A DNA stretch of 64,000 nt from Hyparrhenia diplandra (GCA_015847255.1 JADLZK010010457.1:186001-250000), one strand, 5' to 3'. Positions 10,953-21,707 are shown, counted from the stretch's first letter. Program-made: numbers and translations. Notes: generated by a model not told the origin, from the letters alone.

Positions 10953-11299
10953 GCTTGCCGGGAACGCATGATCTTCCCATGGACGGTTGGGGAGGTGGAA
11001 GCCTACTGCTACGCCATGCGGTGGGGCGCCCTCCTCGACGGGGGGTCGTGTAGGAGGTCAGGCGGCGGGGAGGTAGTAGCGGTGGAAGTACCTCTAGCGC
11101 CCGTAGTGGGGCTCCACTCTGGCGCGATCGCTGCAACTTCGATGGCGTTAGCGATGATCTGAGCTCCTTGTTGGTCGTGGTGCCCAAGTGTGGCTCGGCG
11201 ATGGTCGTTCGGCGTCGGCTCGTCGATGGCGTCCATGGGCGGCAAGACGCCCGTGGCCTGGCACCGGTCGGCGGGGCAGCGTTGATGTCATTGTCGATG

Positions 11300-12365
11300 T
11301 CGGCGGCGTCGTGGAAGTGGCCAGAGACGCGATGGGCGCCGAGTCCGTGGTATCGGTATATTTGGTTGTCGTCGTAGCGAGGGGCGGGTCGATGGCCTCC
11401 TCCATCGAGCGAGGCTCGAACCCTCGGCGTCGTGCGAAGTGTGTCGCGTAGGCCTCAGACGAAGATGCGACACGGTGGCGCTGCCCCTCAAGATCCATGC
11501 GGTCGCATAGCTCTCGAAGGCGGAGATGATGTAGTCGTCCGGCTTGCCCTCCCGGGAAGGAGGCGCGTACTCCCCGTAGTGTCGGTGATGACGGGGTCGG
11601 TCGCGTCGCGGTAGTGGGTGAACGCGTCCCACTCAAGTAAGGGACCTCCTCGGGCGACTGTGGAACCAGACTACAGCAGGACTGCCGGATGGAAAGGCGA
11701 CATACCGAATGTAGAAGTAGGGGTCGATGTCCTCCTTGAGCTCGAACAAGAGCTCCATCTTGCGTATCCGGAGGTTGGGGTTGGGGTTGTCGTCGTACTC
11801 CGGGACCTCCGGGCGCGTCATGTAGAGGGGGTTAGGGGTCGGTGACTTGGGGGCGAGGTGCCGCGGGTGGCACCGCGGAGCGGCGCCGCGGTCGGTGGCG
11901 TCGGCTAGGGCGCGCCGTGTGGCGCCTCGGCGAGGGGGCGTCGCGGGTGGACGCGTCTCGCCGGGAAGTCTTGTCGGTCGCGGTGTCGGTGGAGAGGAGA
12001 TTGCGGCCGGTCTTTGCATCGGTGCGGTGACGATGTCGATGACGGCCGGTGTGTCCGCGTAGCGCCATCATCCTCCTCCAGTTGGAGGATGGCGTGGTCG
12101 GCGTCGATGGTGTCGCAGTGGCGGGGCGGCGGCGGGGCGGCGGGGGGGCGCCCGTGCGGCGGCGGCGCGGCGGCCGGGGCTGTCCTCGGCAGCGTTGTCG
12201 TCGTCGTCGACGAGCGGAGCAGAGGTAGGGGAATCTTCGGGGCTGTGTAGACATACTCCATGCGACGCAGCGTGTCTCGATCTCGTCGAAACGTCGGCTG
12301 ATCTTGGCGCATTTGTCGTCGAGAGCGCCTTGGCGCCACGGTGAACTCTTGCATCTCGGAAGCCA
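11300..12365 (-). pseudogene. Gag-like reading frames of the small LTR element
   Basis: Starts near a minus-strand ATG at about 12365 (MASEMQEFTVAPRRSR), about 270 bases inside the LTR. In another frame it reads ALDDKCAKISRRFDEIETR, typical of the N-terminus of Ty3 Gag. After a Pro/Arg-rich linker, RIRKMELLFELKEDIDPYFY (near 11770) and WDAFTHYRDATDPV (near 11630) resemble the conserved core of a retrotransposon gag domain. Frame changes occur several times, so no intact protein is made. The assignment rests on pattern and position; a zinc knuckle is not seen. Confidence 0.4.
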
Positions 12366-12630
12366 TGGGTGGTGGGAATCGCCCTGGTCTCCGGATACCA
12401 GGCAATCCTGAACCCGGTTCGATTGGTTTGGTTTGTGACACGTCTCCAATCCGATCGGCGAGGCGGAGAAGGTGGCGAGGGAGCGGAGGTGTCTCGACGA
12501 CGGCGCCTCTGGCGGTGGCGGTCGGACGGCGGCGAGAGGGGGCGGGGCGGCGGCCCGGCGAGGATGGGGAAGCCGGTGGCAGGGCGGAGGCGGCGGCGGC
12601 GCGGGCGCTGTGGGCGGCGGGCGGCGGCGT

Positions 12631-13023
12631 TGGAGTGAGAGAGATAGATAGGGACTATTTTTATTTCTTGCTTATCCCCAAAGAGATTACATGCCTTTGC
12701 TTATATAGCCCGGCTAGTGGGACTTGTAACCTAAAGCAATCTCCTATAAGATTTCCTTATATGATTGGAATACCTTTTACAAGCAATATTTATTTATTTC
12801 CTAATAAGGGCCTTCCTTATAGATTGGAATATTCCTTTTACACACCAAAAGCCTAAGATAATCCTAACTTGAAGACGAAGTAGAGTTGGAGGCGAGGAAG
12901 GGAAGGGAGGCGGCGGCGGGCGCCCGGCCCCTGCTGCGCGCGCAGCCCCCCCTCTCTGGGCGGCCACGACCGGTTCAGGCCCACTTAGCCCGCCCGGGGC
13001 TGGCCCAATTCCGGTTCATGACA
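12631..13023 (-). mobile_element. 5' LTR of the small LTR element
   Basis: 393 bp with TG...CA termini on the minus strand (TGTCATG...CACTCCA). TATATAA at 12701-12707 is followed by AATAAAAATAG about 60 bases later, giving a complete short promoter/terminator LTR. The 13023 edge abuts host sequence that is also found at 59340, which supports the boundary. Confidence 0.7.
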
Positions 13024-13530
13024 GGCCTCTTTTAGTACACGCCTAAGATTTTAAATAACCCTAATAGCCGGTTGGTTGGTAGTACAACAAGGGAACTAGC
13101 CGCTATTATTAGGGTGTGCATGCATGATGCATGCTATTAAAAAAATATTGATCTTCTGATTTGAATCAAAACTAGACAACAATTGTGGCAACTAAGAAAA
13201 ACAAAGACAACAATCTTTTTCATTGTGTTACCATTGTTTTGTCACTGTCAATCTATTATCTGGGAGTAAGCCTACAAGACCATATATTCATGCCTCTTGC
13301 ACTTGCACTTGCAGCATGTGTACAATGTTCTATGTAACTGCTTAACACAATGGTCTACAAGAGAACACTTTTGGCGTCTATACAAAAATGTTAGTGTAGC
13401 ATAGTAGTCTACAAGACCATTGTACAAATGCCTCCGGCAACATGTGTACAATGATCCACCTATCTGTTTAACATTTTGGAAGTTCGAAACTATTACATTT
13501 GTAATACCCTATATGACTTCATTCTTATTC
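13024..13530 (+). repeat. Duplicated host block, segment A copy 1
   Basis: Sequence from AGGCCTCTTTTAGTAC through ACTATTACATTTGTAATAC recurs with substitutions and indels at 59340-59757. Shared landmarks include GGTTGGTTGGTA, TTACCATTGTTTTGTCACT, TCTACAAGACCAT and CATTACATTTGTAATAC. No coding potential is evident. It is one part of a larger set of repeated segments linked to NLR fragments. Confidence 0.8.
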
Positions 13531-13614
13531 GCTATTTCTTTTGTAGGACAGATCGAAGCAGCAGCATGTAATTTGTTACTCGTCACGTTCCAGCTTGGTC
13601 ACGGGGATTACATG

Positions 13615-13757
13615 CTTTTCCATGAAATTTATTCCAATAAATTCAGTACCAGTATCTGTTTCAGAAAAATACTATACTTTGATCCATGTTGGTTTGTTGT
13701 GTATGTCATTTTGTTCCCAATAAATTCAGTACTTGTATTTGTTTAAAAACATACTTT
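13615..13757 (+). repeat. Local tandem duplication (segment E)
   Basis: Two imperfect copies about 90 bp apart share CAATAAATTCAGTAC, a T-rich stretch and (C)ATG..GGTTTGTTGT. A third version, TTGGTTTGTTGTATG then TTATTCCAATAAATTCAG, is fused directly behind the NLR coiled-coil exon at 54358-54402. Confidence 0.7.
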
Positions 13758-14044
13758 CATTCATGGGTTTGTTGTAATTGAGTATGGATTACCATTATGA
13801 CCTATTTTGGACTTAACTAATGGACACATCATGTGGAGTTGTTGAATTGAGAGCCCCAACAATACCCTGGTGGACGTAATAATGTGGTTTTGGTCCTTGA
13901 GGGCAAGAGAGTATTAATAATGCAAGTTAACAAATTTTATTTGGTTTGCTTATTCCTGACAACACTCCGGCCCGGTGTGGATGCAATTAGCGTAGCTTTA
14001 TTAACATGTATTTTGCTATTTTTACTAAAAACTGGCATAGACAA

Positions 14045-14596
14045 TGTAAGGAAAAGCCCCTTCCATTATCTCTCGCCTCCTTTGGTCTCTGTTCCTGTCT
14101 CTGCATTTCTTCGGTATTCATGATGGTCATCATGGTATCTATGCTGATGCGGAATGTGATGCTGTGTCGTCAGCCTGAACCTGACGGTGAGCTTCTTGGA
14201 TCTCCTCGAAGAACACCAAGTTCACCGTCGGCTGCCCATAGCTGCTGAGCCAGATGAAGAACACTGTCGGCTGCGCGATGGAGGATTTGCAGTGGCAGCC
14301 TGACAGCATGTCACCTGAGGAGGATGGCAATGACATCCGTGAGCAGCCCCAAGGTAACGATGAAGGAGCATCTGATTCGCCTCTCCGAGATGGATAGTCT
14401 GACCATAGTTTTCAGCAAGTAGTCTTCTCTGATCGATCAAGTGCAGCCAATGGACGAGCAAACCAGAACTGCAGGTTGTGATGTGGAGGACATTGTTGAC
14501 GAGTTGGCTCCTCCAATGGAATGGAGAATAAAAATCCTTGACATCGCCTCGGTCCACCCTACAGCGACAATGGCAGCCACAATGAGGGATTGGAAA
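14045..14596 (+). repeat. Duplicated host block, segments B and C, copy 1
   Basis: Segment B (AAAAGCCCCTTC...GGTCATCAT, 14051-14131) recurs at 21634-21710. Segment C (14150-14590) recurs at 40031-40176 continued at 52847-53110. In this copy B and C are contiguous, so it records the uninterrupted arrangement and serves as the empty site for the insertions in the other copy. Confidence 0.85.
14338..14515 (+). pseudogene. Acidic, duplicated reading frame, copy 1
   Basis: Encodes an acidic, Gln-rich peptide: EQPQGNDEGASDSPLRDG, a stop, SDHSFQQ, then after a frame change DQVQPMDEQTRTAG and CDVEDIVDELAP. The other copy at 52853-53023 preserves the same residues in one open frame. Agreement at the protein level between diverged copies suggests past coding function, possibly a C-terminal tail or an exon near the NLR gene. 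I do not recognise a domain. Confidence 0.4.
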
Positions 14597-14599
14597 TGA

Positions 14600-16180
14600 C
14601 AGGACAATTGTCTAATGCTGGAACACAAAACAAAGGTGATTTCAATTCGGATGGGAGATATTTCAGAGCATTATCTACTCACATATGTCTAACATCTGAT
14701 GAGATTTGAATGATGTGGGATAATAGAATGAGAATCCAAGAATTTTTATCCCATCCAAACGGGGTCTTTCTCCTCCGTGTGAATGCCGCGTGGGTACTCT
14801 TTGTAAGTACTTTCTCTCTTCTTCCCCGTTTGCTCAGCTGCCGTTGTCACTGCTCTGCTCCCGTGAACCCCGGGCGTCTCCTTTGCCGCGCCACCACTTC
14901 TCCTCGCCACCGGCGTGCCCTTCCGCCGCCTGTGCCGTGCCTGCGCTGGCTAAGCCGCCGCGCTGTCGCTCGTGCGCCTCTGCTGATCCAGTGCCGCGTG
15001 CCACCGTTCTTGCGCCTTCCGGCCGCCTTTTGGCCCTGCCGCTGCCGCTGGCCGCTTTCACCGACACCGTTCCCTGTCGTCGGCGTACTCTAACGTTGTC
15101 CCCCGTTCGCCTGGCCGTCAGGTTCCTCCGCACGTACGTGTTCTGGCCCAGTATAGTATACACTACACTACCACCATCGATCTCCACAGCTTCTCCGGTG
15201 AGATCGAGACCTCCCACAGCGTTGGGTGTCGTTTCCTCCCGCACCTTGATTCTGTCCTTCTTCGTGTGCACGGTGAGAACCCTGGCAGGCTGCTGCTTCA
15301 TCCCTTTGCTTATCCTATGTATTCAAGGTGTTTGTTTCTATGCCCATGAAGAATGAGTTGTGCTGTTTTTGCTCCGGTCACATATGCAGGAAATGGCAGT
15401 ATTATTATTTATTTATTTGCACAGGTGTCGTTGGATTATTCCCCATGGTAATTTTATGGCATTCATTCTGCACCACCTTTGTGCAAGTCACACTTGTACT
15501 AGTTTAAGCAATTTCTTATATATAAAGCAGTACGGCAGCATCAACTAAGCTAACTTCTTAATCAAAGACAGCTCATACTTGATTTTGCTTTAAGCAACAG
15601 TGCAAGCCACGACCTGGACCTGCTCGGCGTGGCACATTCACGGCCAGCGAGGCAGGGAGAGCGCTGAGCACACCGGGGCAGGGGAGCACGATTGATTTGC
15701 GAGCGCCTAGGCAAGGGCGCAAGGCGCCGCACCACAGGCGGAGCCCAGCGAGGCGAGATCGCTCGTTGCCGGTGGGGCCTCGTAACGCAAGCGTGTAGCC
15801 GGTGTCCTCCGGTGTGCGTGTCGGCTCGCAGCTGGGCGACGTGCGCGCGCGTCTGCGGCAAGGCTGCCGATGGCTCTAGGCTGGGAAACAGGCGCGCGGC
15901 CGGCGGTGTTTGGCACGGCACAGTCGCACGTCGGCACCACGCCGGGGACGGCACACGGCACGACGCGAGGGTGGTGGTGACGCGCTTGTGGGCGTTCGTG
16001 TCCATGAAAGGAGGGGTGGCGAGCACAGGCATGTGCCCTCGCGGCGCATGCTGCGCAGGGAACACGTGGGCAGGGTGGCGTACACAGTGACGAGCTAGCT
16101 GTGAGAGGGCCTGAGAGGGGCGCTCGGCAGTCTGGATTGTGGCGGTGGGCGGCACGACGGGGCTTGCTTCAGCGCGCCAA
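14600..16180. other. Unassigned stretch with GC-rich gene-like patches
   Basis: 14700-15350 and 15590-16180 are GC-rich with several overlapping frames on both strands but no recognisable protein; 15350-15590 is AT-rich. Ala/Arg/Pro composition suggests promoter or first-exon type sequence, or captured fragments in a DNA transposon, but I found no terminal repeats to bound one. The right end runs into an NLR fragment at 16181. Confidence 0.3.
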
Positions 16181-16361
16181 CGAGTCTGAAGGAGATGGTC
16201 AGGTGCATCATTATTGCCAACTGCATGACATGGTGCTTGAGCTAATAATAAATCAGTTGTCTTCTGAAGAAGATTTTTTGTTACAACGTTATTATCAGAA
16301 GATGGTCAACAAGCAAGTACACTTACACCTGCTGTACGTGGAGAAGAGGAAGATTCGCTGA
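16181..16361 (+). pseudogene. NLR fragment around the MHD motif
   Basis: The frame reads ESEGDGQVHHYCQLHDMVLE then LIINQLSSEEDFLLQ. In cereal CC-NBS-LRR resistance genes the ARC2/winged-helix end has C(R)VHDMVLELI followed by SxEENF, so LHDMVLELI (16221-16247) corresponds to the MHD region that controls nucleotide-dependent activation. Upstream NB-ARC motifs (P-loop, RNBS, GLPL) and downstream LRRs are absent. The frame continues into unrelated sequence and stops at 16361. It is an isolated relic of a gene of the kind whose coiled-coil exon lies at 53912. Confidence 0.7.
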
Positions 16362-16447
16362 AAGGGTGGAACTGCTGACTCTGTAGAATATGAAATCTCT
16401 ACGAGAGAGCTAGTAGGCACATGCAGAGATTGTGAACTTAGACAGCT

Positions 16448-17034
16448 AAAGGTTCAGATTTGCACCGTCCCACACTGAGTCTAGTTTGTATATGTTAGAG
16501 ATTGGTAGCCCTCGCTGGGCCATCGCCGGCGTGCACCTCCTCCGCGCTCGGCCCCCAATGCAGCGCTCGCCCTCGTCCTCCGAATGGATTTACGATGGCC
16601 GAGTTCGTCCATGGCACCAGAGGAAGATGACATGTGGGCCCCACATGTCATTGTCTCTGCAAATGAATTTAGGTAGTCTATTATAAAGGTTCAGATTTGC
16701 ACCGTCCCACACTGAGTCTAGTTTGTATATGTTAGAGATTGGTAGCCCTCGCTGGGCCATCGCCGGCGTGCACCTCCTCCGCGCTCGGCCCCCAGTGCAA
16801 CGCTCGCCCTCGTCCTCCGAATGGATTTACGATGGCCGAGTTCGTCCATGGCACCAGAGGAAGATGACACATGTCATTGGAGTTGAATGTAAAAAGTAGG
16901 TAGTATAGACATAGCTGGCTACCCAAATAAAGATTTAGGTAGTGTGTTTTAGGTAGTAGTGTTAGAAATGCTCTAAAGGTTCTCATATTCTGCACCGTCC
17001 CACACTAGGTCTAGTTTGTGTAGCATATGTTAGA
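16448..17034 (+). repeat. Tandem repeat, two full units and one partial
   Basis: Unit 1 (16448-16684) and unit 2 (16685-16974) begin AAAGGTTCAGATTTGCACCG and are nearly identical for about 190 bp, including GCCATCGCCGGCGTGCACC. A third unit starts at 16975 and matches only about 55 bases. Periods are 237 and 290 bp; unit 2 carries extra TTTAGGTAGT-type sequence at its end. It lies directly downstream of the NLR fragment. Confidence 0.85.
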
Positions 17035-17126
17035 GCAACGAGATTATAGGCCTACTATGTTGTTTAGTCACTAAACCACCCGAGGTCGGGGAAGTCGACT
17101 GTTGCGGAAGGGGCAACTATATTATA

Positions 17127-17273
17127 CTCCCTCCGTTTCAAATTGTAGTTCACTTTGGCTTTTCTAGATACATTGATTTTGCTATGCACTTAGTTATACA
17201 CTATGTCTAGATACGTAGTAAAAGAAATGAATCTAGAAAAGCCAAATTAAATTACAATTTGGAACGGAGGGAG
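17127..17273. mobile_element. Stowaway MITE (Tc1/mariner)
   Basis: 147 bp bounded by CTCCCTCCGTTTCAAATTGTA and its inverted complement ending AACGGAGGGAG, flanked by TA at 17125-17126 and 17274-17275. Termini and TA duplication are diagnostic for Stowaway. Inner TIRs are also well preserved (TGGCTTTTCTAGAT / ATCTAGAAAAGCCA), giving a near-perfect hairpin. Confidence 0.95.
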
Positions 17274-17879
17274 TATATATGATTTTCCAGCCAACAGTGA
17301 CCTGTTGGAGACTGCGCTGAGCATATACAACTAAAGTTGGCTAAACGGCCGCCCGGCACGGCACGGGCACGATCTGGCACGGCGCAGATAGGCACGGCAC
17401 TAATAGGCACGACAAGTTAGCCGTGCCATGCCTGATCCTGCTGCGGGCCGAAATGCTGGCCCAGGCACGACACTAAGAAGGCTGCAGAGGCGTGTCGTGC
17501 TGTGTCTCTGGGCACACGACAGCCCACAGTGCCCGTGCCGCCCAGGTACTATATGTTCCAAACACATCTAACATCTCAGAATTACAAGTTCTATCACAGT
17601 ATGAAACGCAAAATTGCATAGATCACATAAGACAACTGATAAAACAAAATAGATAGAACTAATATCACTATTTGATCATTCAGTATGAAATTTATTGGGA
17701 GCTTTAGTGCAATGGCTGCCCCATTAAAAACCTGTCTAGGTAAAACTCACCCTTGTGAGAAACCCTAGACAGGGAAAAAAATACAACCCAGCTTCATAGT
17801 TCATTGTCCTTACATCAAAGTTCAAGTCCAAGTCCAAAATATTACAGTCCCATTACATGAATGATCAAATAGTAGCTAA

Positions 17880-20169
17880 CTAATCAAGATAAAGTTCTTC
17901 AAATGCTTCTTCTAGCTCCTTGTCCTCCACCATGTGTTGCAGCCTTGCTTCAGCAGCCTCCCAATCTTTGATGCAGGTCAGCATCTCCACCATGTCCGCC
18001 TTAAGCCTCCTCCGCCGCTCCTCGATGATCCTGCCCGTCATACTAAAAGTGGACTCTGAAGATATGGTAGACACAGGAACGGTTAGAATATCTTTAGCCA
18101 TGATTGACAACACTTTGGATATGTGAGTTTGTGTTCATGCCACCAATGCAAGATGTTAAAATCATCATTTAAGCGGTTTATAGTGTCACAGTCAAGTAAG
18201 AAATAAGTTCAGAAGTACTAGAAGATGAAGAACTTGCAGCATGCAGCAGGGTAGTAGCAGAGGTATCTCTAGCCATGTTTAGAGTAGCAGATAAAGAATG
18301 CATACCACCAACCAGCAGAAAGACCATCATCATTATCATCATAAATTTCATCCCAAGCAGACCTTTTCTTACTAGACAGGGTAGGAGGAACAAACCTCCT
18401 CGACCTAACAGAACTATATTTGTCCTCATACATTGTAAACATTAGTAAGCCTAGCTCTAGTGCTAAGCTGGTAAGTAGTATAATCTGTATCGTAAGGGAA
18501 CCCAACCTCCTCAACACTCTATTAAAACCTTTCATTTTAGCTCTAGGATCCAGGATGAATGAAAAAGAATACAACAAGGTATGTCCCTCCAGTATTTGTT
18601 ATATTTGTCTATCATAGGTTGAACCACAGATCTGATGTGACTGTCATTAGCATAATTCTTTAGGTGTATAGCAATCTTAACAAGATAATGAAACATAAGT
18701 GGAGATGTAGGATAGTACACTCCAGACAATTCAACTGTAGCATCATAAAACAATTCAAGAAATTTAAGTACTTTTTTCTGCCATAGCCCAATGTTCATCA
18801 GTTAAAAGCAATGGATCACCTTCAGTTCTAGCATAATGAGCATGCATGAAAGTAGTGAATGGGATCTTATGTGGAAACAAATGTCTCAAAGCATCAAATA
18901 TGTAGAATTCCACCTTACCTCCATGTCTAGCTAAAATTTTCTAGGCCTAACACCAGTTTGCAATGTAATAACTTTTATATGCAGCAATTCTCTGGTTAGA
19001 TGAGTTTAAAAATGATATTGCAATTCTAAATGTTTCAATCAAAGGCTTAAGAGTCTCAAGTGCCTCCTTAACAATCAGATTAATAATATGACATGCACAA
19101 CGCTGATGCAAAAACAAAGAATTAACTGCATTGCCATTTTGTGGATCATTAACAACCTCAATACCAAGATATTTAGACAGCAAAGGTCTAAGTCTAAGCA
19201 TGGCAGAAGCATTAGATGATGCATTGTCTAAAGTAACAACAAAGACCTTTTAGTCAAACCATAATCAGTAAGCACGAGACATAACACGATCAGCAATATT
19301 TTGTCCATTGTGAGACACATCAATAAGCATAAGACCAAGCACCCTCTTCTCTAGTTGCAATCAGAGTTAATGTAATGAGCAACAACACTAAGGTAGTCCT
19401 CTTTGGCATTACCGGACCAAATATCAGAGGTCAAACACACACAATTAACAACAGAAGAACTTAGATTCTCAACAAGCTTTAGTAGTTCTCAAACACACAA
19501 TCAGTCAAAAATTTAACCATATCTCTAGTGGTGGTTTGCCTAGAGACAGGAACAAATGCGGGGTTATGAGCGGTTCTAATGTACTCTTCAAATGCATCGA
19601 TTCACCCCTTGCTGATAGGAACATCTAGCCTAGCAAGGAATTGAACAAGTTCATTATGAGCACGCATAGGACAATACTCCCAATTACGCATACTACCATC
19701 AGGATTAAAAGAGATCTGAGACTGAGACATGCGAGTTTTTTCACGCCTCCTGGGGCATTTATCCCTATGTCGAATGAGGTGACCAGTGCCAAAGCAGAGT
19801 ATTGTTTAGAGCAATGAGGGCTTATCGCATACCCGACCGACCGCTTCTTACCTGGGACCTTCTTGTAGAGCTTCTGAAAATCTTGCCACACTGCTGAGGT
19901 AGAGGGACGAGAGCCACGGCCTTCCTTGTCATCTTCAGAGTTGTCGGCGTCCTAGTTTCTCGCCCCCACCCGCACCTTGATCATCGGCATCAATCGTTTA
20001 TCAGCATGAGCGCTACGGGCGAAACAGTTTCTCGGCGTCCTCGCGCAGGTCCCTCCTCATCGTCATCTCTAGCCAACCCACGGAACCTCCTCTCGTCGTT
20101 GCAACCGACCTGAACCGTACCGTCGTCGGAGCCGGACATCGTCCATCGCCGGCATCCCGGTTCCTCCAT
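17880..20169 (-). pseudogene. hAT transposase with BED zinc finger, frameshifted
   Basis: Cut-and-paste transposase acting in the nucleus. In order on the minus strand: an acidic N-terminus starting MEEPGCRRWTMSGSDDG (20169), a BED-type finger region with VWQDFQKLYKKVPG and SPHCSKQY (near 19870-19800), catalytic-core sequence HQRCACHIINLIVKEAL (near 19090), a middle segment YKYWRDIP/KNYANDSHIRS-type (18800-18560), and the dimerisation domain STISSESTFSMTGRI with RRRRLKADMVEMLTCIKDW (18075-17960), ending in EELYLD and a stop at 17880. Multiple stops and frame changes separate the parts. Family knowledge: the C-terminal region is needed for oligomerisation. The start is chosen as the first ATG after a spliced leader. 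Confidence 0.8.
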
Positions 20170-20171
20170 GG

Positions 20172-20240
20172 CTACACAAGAACACCCAATCAATACAAAT
20201 CAAGAGTTAGGGCTAGGGTTAGGGTTAGGGTTTGGCTTAC
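20172..20240 (-). other. 5' leader intron of hAT transposase with telomere-like repeats
   Basis: Minus-strand donor GAAG|GTAAGCC at 20240 and acceptor TTGTGTAG at 20172, 69 bp, ending three bases before the transposase ATG. The intron begins with consecutive AAACCCTAACCCTAACCC-type units, i.e. telomere-like repeats on the sense strand. Confidence 0.55.
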
Positions 20241-20531
20241 CTTCAAAGCTGGAGCACCGGAATAGCTTGCGACGACGACGAAGCACAAATCCGAGCTCCT
20301 GGTCCCTCAACGGAAGAGAATCCGGAGCACCATCCCGATCTGAATCCAGCGAGGTCGACAAAGACGATGACGAGGAATACAAGGAGAGGGGCGAGGCTAC
20401 ATCGTCCGGCGGGATCAACAAGAGGGGTGTGAGAGGGAGAAGCGAGAGTGAGACTGCGAGACGGTGAGAGCGAAGAGGAGAGAGAGAGCCGCGGCTTGGC
20501 GAGCGGGTTAGGGTTTGGGGGCCAATTCGGC

Positions 20532-20540
20532 ATATATAGC
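20532..20540 (-). promoter_or_regulatory. TATA box of hAT transposase
   Basis: GCTATATATG on the minus strand, followed about 30 bases later by a CT-rich leader (CTCTCTCTCTCC). The order TATA, leader, intron, ATG is preserved, so the promoter looks better conserved than the coding region. Confidence 0.55.
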
Positions 20541-21023
20541 CGTGCGGATCCAACGGTCGGCGGCGCGGGCGAGGCATCCAACGTCTCAAGCCGAGGAGCC
20601 GTGCGCTAGCGGGCCGCCCTATTTAGCCGTTGCCGCAGACGGGGCCAGCCCGTGGGCGAAGTGGCGGCCCGGGCGAGGCGGGCCTAGCAATTGAGGAATG
20701 GGTATTTAATATTGATTATACCTACTGTTATACTCCTATTTTTGACTTGTATAGCTAATTATACTATTCAGTACCATTGATTAGCAAAAATAATGGGTAT
20801 TCAATGAATACCCATGAATACCCTGGCCCCAGGCATGGCCCTCACGTCGGGCCGGGCCGCACAGGCATGGTAGGGGTTGAGCCGGGCCGTGCTTGGGCCG
20901 TGCCCGTGCCGCCCCATCGGGTTAGTGCCGTATGGAAAATTATATATACAACTTCTAAATTCACATGCTGCTTCCAGTTTTTCAGTCGTCAGCACTTTTG
21001 ACATGCCAGGATTATTTTAACAC

Positions 21024-21100
21024 GCACAACTATACTAGTGACATATAGCATCAAAGAAAAGTGCTTAATTAGCGCTTGCATTCCATCTCTAGCAATAATA
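21024..21100 (+). repeat. Duplicated host block, segment D copy 1
   Basis: GCACAACTATACTAGTGACA through ATCTCTAGCAATA recurs at 53251-53325, where it follows segment C directly. Here it follows the hAT element. Confidence 0.75.
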
Positions 21101-21334
21101 GGGTATGTGACTGGGCGGCTGTATGTCCTTCAACGCCTGCACCGGCCAGTCGCCCCGGTTCCGGAACTGCTGGGCGCATTTGGTCTCCTCTGGCGCGTGA
21201 CAGACTTCTGACATCGTATTGTCTACGATGTGTTTTCTTGCCAATGTTGTTTTGCATTTGATCTTCTCTTGTGATATCAGCCATGCCAAGAACTTGACCC
21301 TTGGCGGCGCCTTGTTTTGCCAAACGAAATGCAC
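21089..21334 (-). pseudogene. LINE zinc-binding (zf-RVT) fragment
   Basis: The minus-strand frame FVWQNKAPPRVKFLAWLISQ followed by KCKTTLARKHIVDN and SEVCHAPEETK matches the zinc-binding region found after reverse transcriptase in plant L1-type LINEs (W..K.P.K.F.W, then C..C). Only this C-terminal piece is present. It predates or is independent of the nearby large LINE, whose own zf-RVT is at 22245-22514. Confidence 0.7.
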
Positions 21335-21437
21335 CCAAGCGTCTGGTACGGTGCAGATTGTTCACTCTTCAGAGCTCGGTACAGCATCCCGGTGTTTAAG
21401 TCTTCATTTGGTTTGAGCATGCATCGGGCTGTTTCTT

Positions 21438-21530
21438 TGGTCTCTTCCTTCACGGAGACTGTGCCACGCCAGGATGCCTGCACGAGGAGCAGCTGCGCAC
21501 TTGCCTTGGTCTCTTCCTTCACGGAGACTG
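21438..21530 (+). repeat. 24-bp direct repeat pair
   Basis: TGGTCTCTTCCTTCACGGAG plus ACTG occurs perfectly at 21438-21461 and 21507-21530, spaced by 45 bp. Function unknown. Confidence 0.85.
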
Positions 21531-21633
21531 AAGCGCTCCATCAATTGCCTGCCTAACAGTGATCGCAATTTCCTGGTTTTGGCAGTGACTGAATAACTCT
21601 GGTAATCTCTCAGCAAGGGTATCATTGTAAGCA

Positions 21634-21707
21634 AAAGCCCCTTCATCTCTCCCCTGCTTTGGTCTCCGTTCCTGTCTCTGCCTTTCTTCGCTATTCACGA
21701 TGGTCAT
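21634..21707 (+). repeat. Duplicated host block, segment B copy 2
   Basis: AAGCCCCTTCATCTCTCCCC...CACGATGGTCAT matches 14051-14125. It stops exactly at the LINE tail, and segment C of the same copy resumes at 40031. Confidence 0.8.
21696..21707 (+). repeat. Target-site duplication, left
   Basis: CACGATGGTCAT, identical to 40019-40030. Between them lies 18.3 kb of mobile DNA. In copy 1 (14115-14127) the related sequence occurs once and uninterrupted. Confidence 0.8.

Larger units (their letters stand above)
10331..13023 (-). mobile_element. Small LTR retrotransposon with vestigial 3' LTR
   Basis: On the minus strand a 5' LTR (13023-12631) begins TGTCATGAACCGG, carries TATATAA at 12707-12701 and an AATAAAAATAG signal, and ends ...CACTCCA. 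The internal region runs to a purine tract (GGTGGGGAAA, minus, 10377-10368). It is followed by only the first 37 bases of the 3' LTR (10331-10367, TGTCATGAACC...GGGCTAA), matching 12985-13023. The element is therefore truncated at its 3' end where it meets the Athila-like leader. It encodes no recognisable pol, so it was probably non-autonomous. Confidence 0.7.
17335..20935 (-). mobile_element. hAT transposon, decayed autonomous-type copy
   Basis: A minus-strand transposase with BED finger and C-terminal hAT dimerisation region is flanked by GCACGG-rich subterminal arrays at 17345-17540 and 20825-20930, both containing CGGCACGGGCACG in inverted orientation. Such motifs are transposase-binding arrays in hAT elements. 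I could not establish an exact 8-bp target duplication, so the ends are approximate. Confidence 0.7.

Noticed and set aside
10331..12640. Multiple ORFs on the plus strand of the small LTR element
   Set aside because: They are antisense shadows of the minus-strand gag-like frames, with Gly/Arg/Val bias.
16448..17034. CRISPR-like repeat array
   Set aside because: Units are long, nearly identical along most of their length, and only two and a half in number; there is no repeat-spacer pattern and the DNA is plant.
17335..20935. Exact TIR and 8-bp duplication for the hAT element
   Set aside because: Candidate flanks (GGCTAAAC and GGTTAGTG) agree at only about half the positions, so I left the ends approximate.
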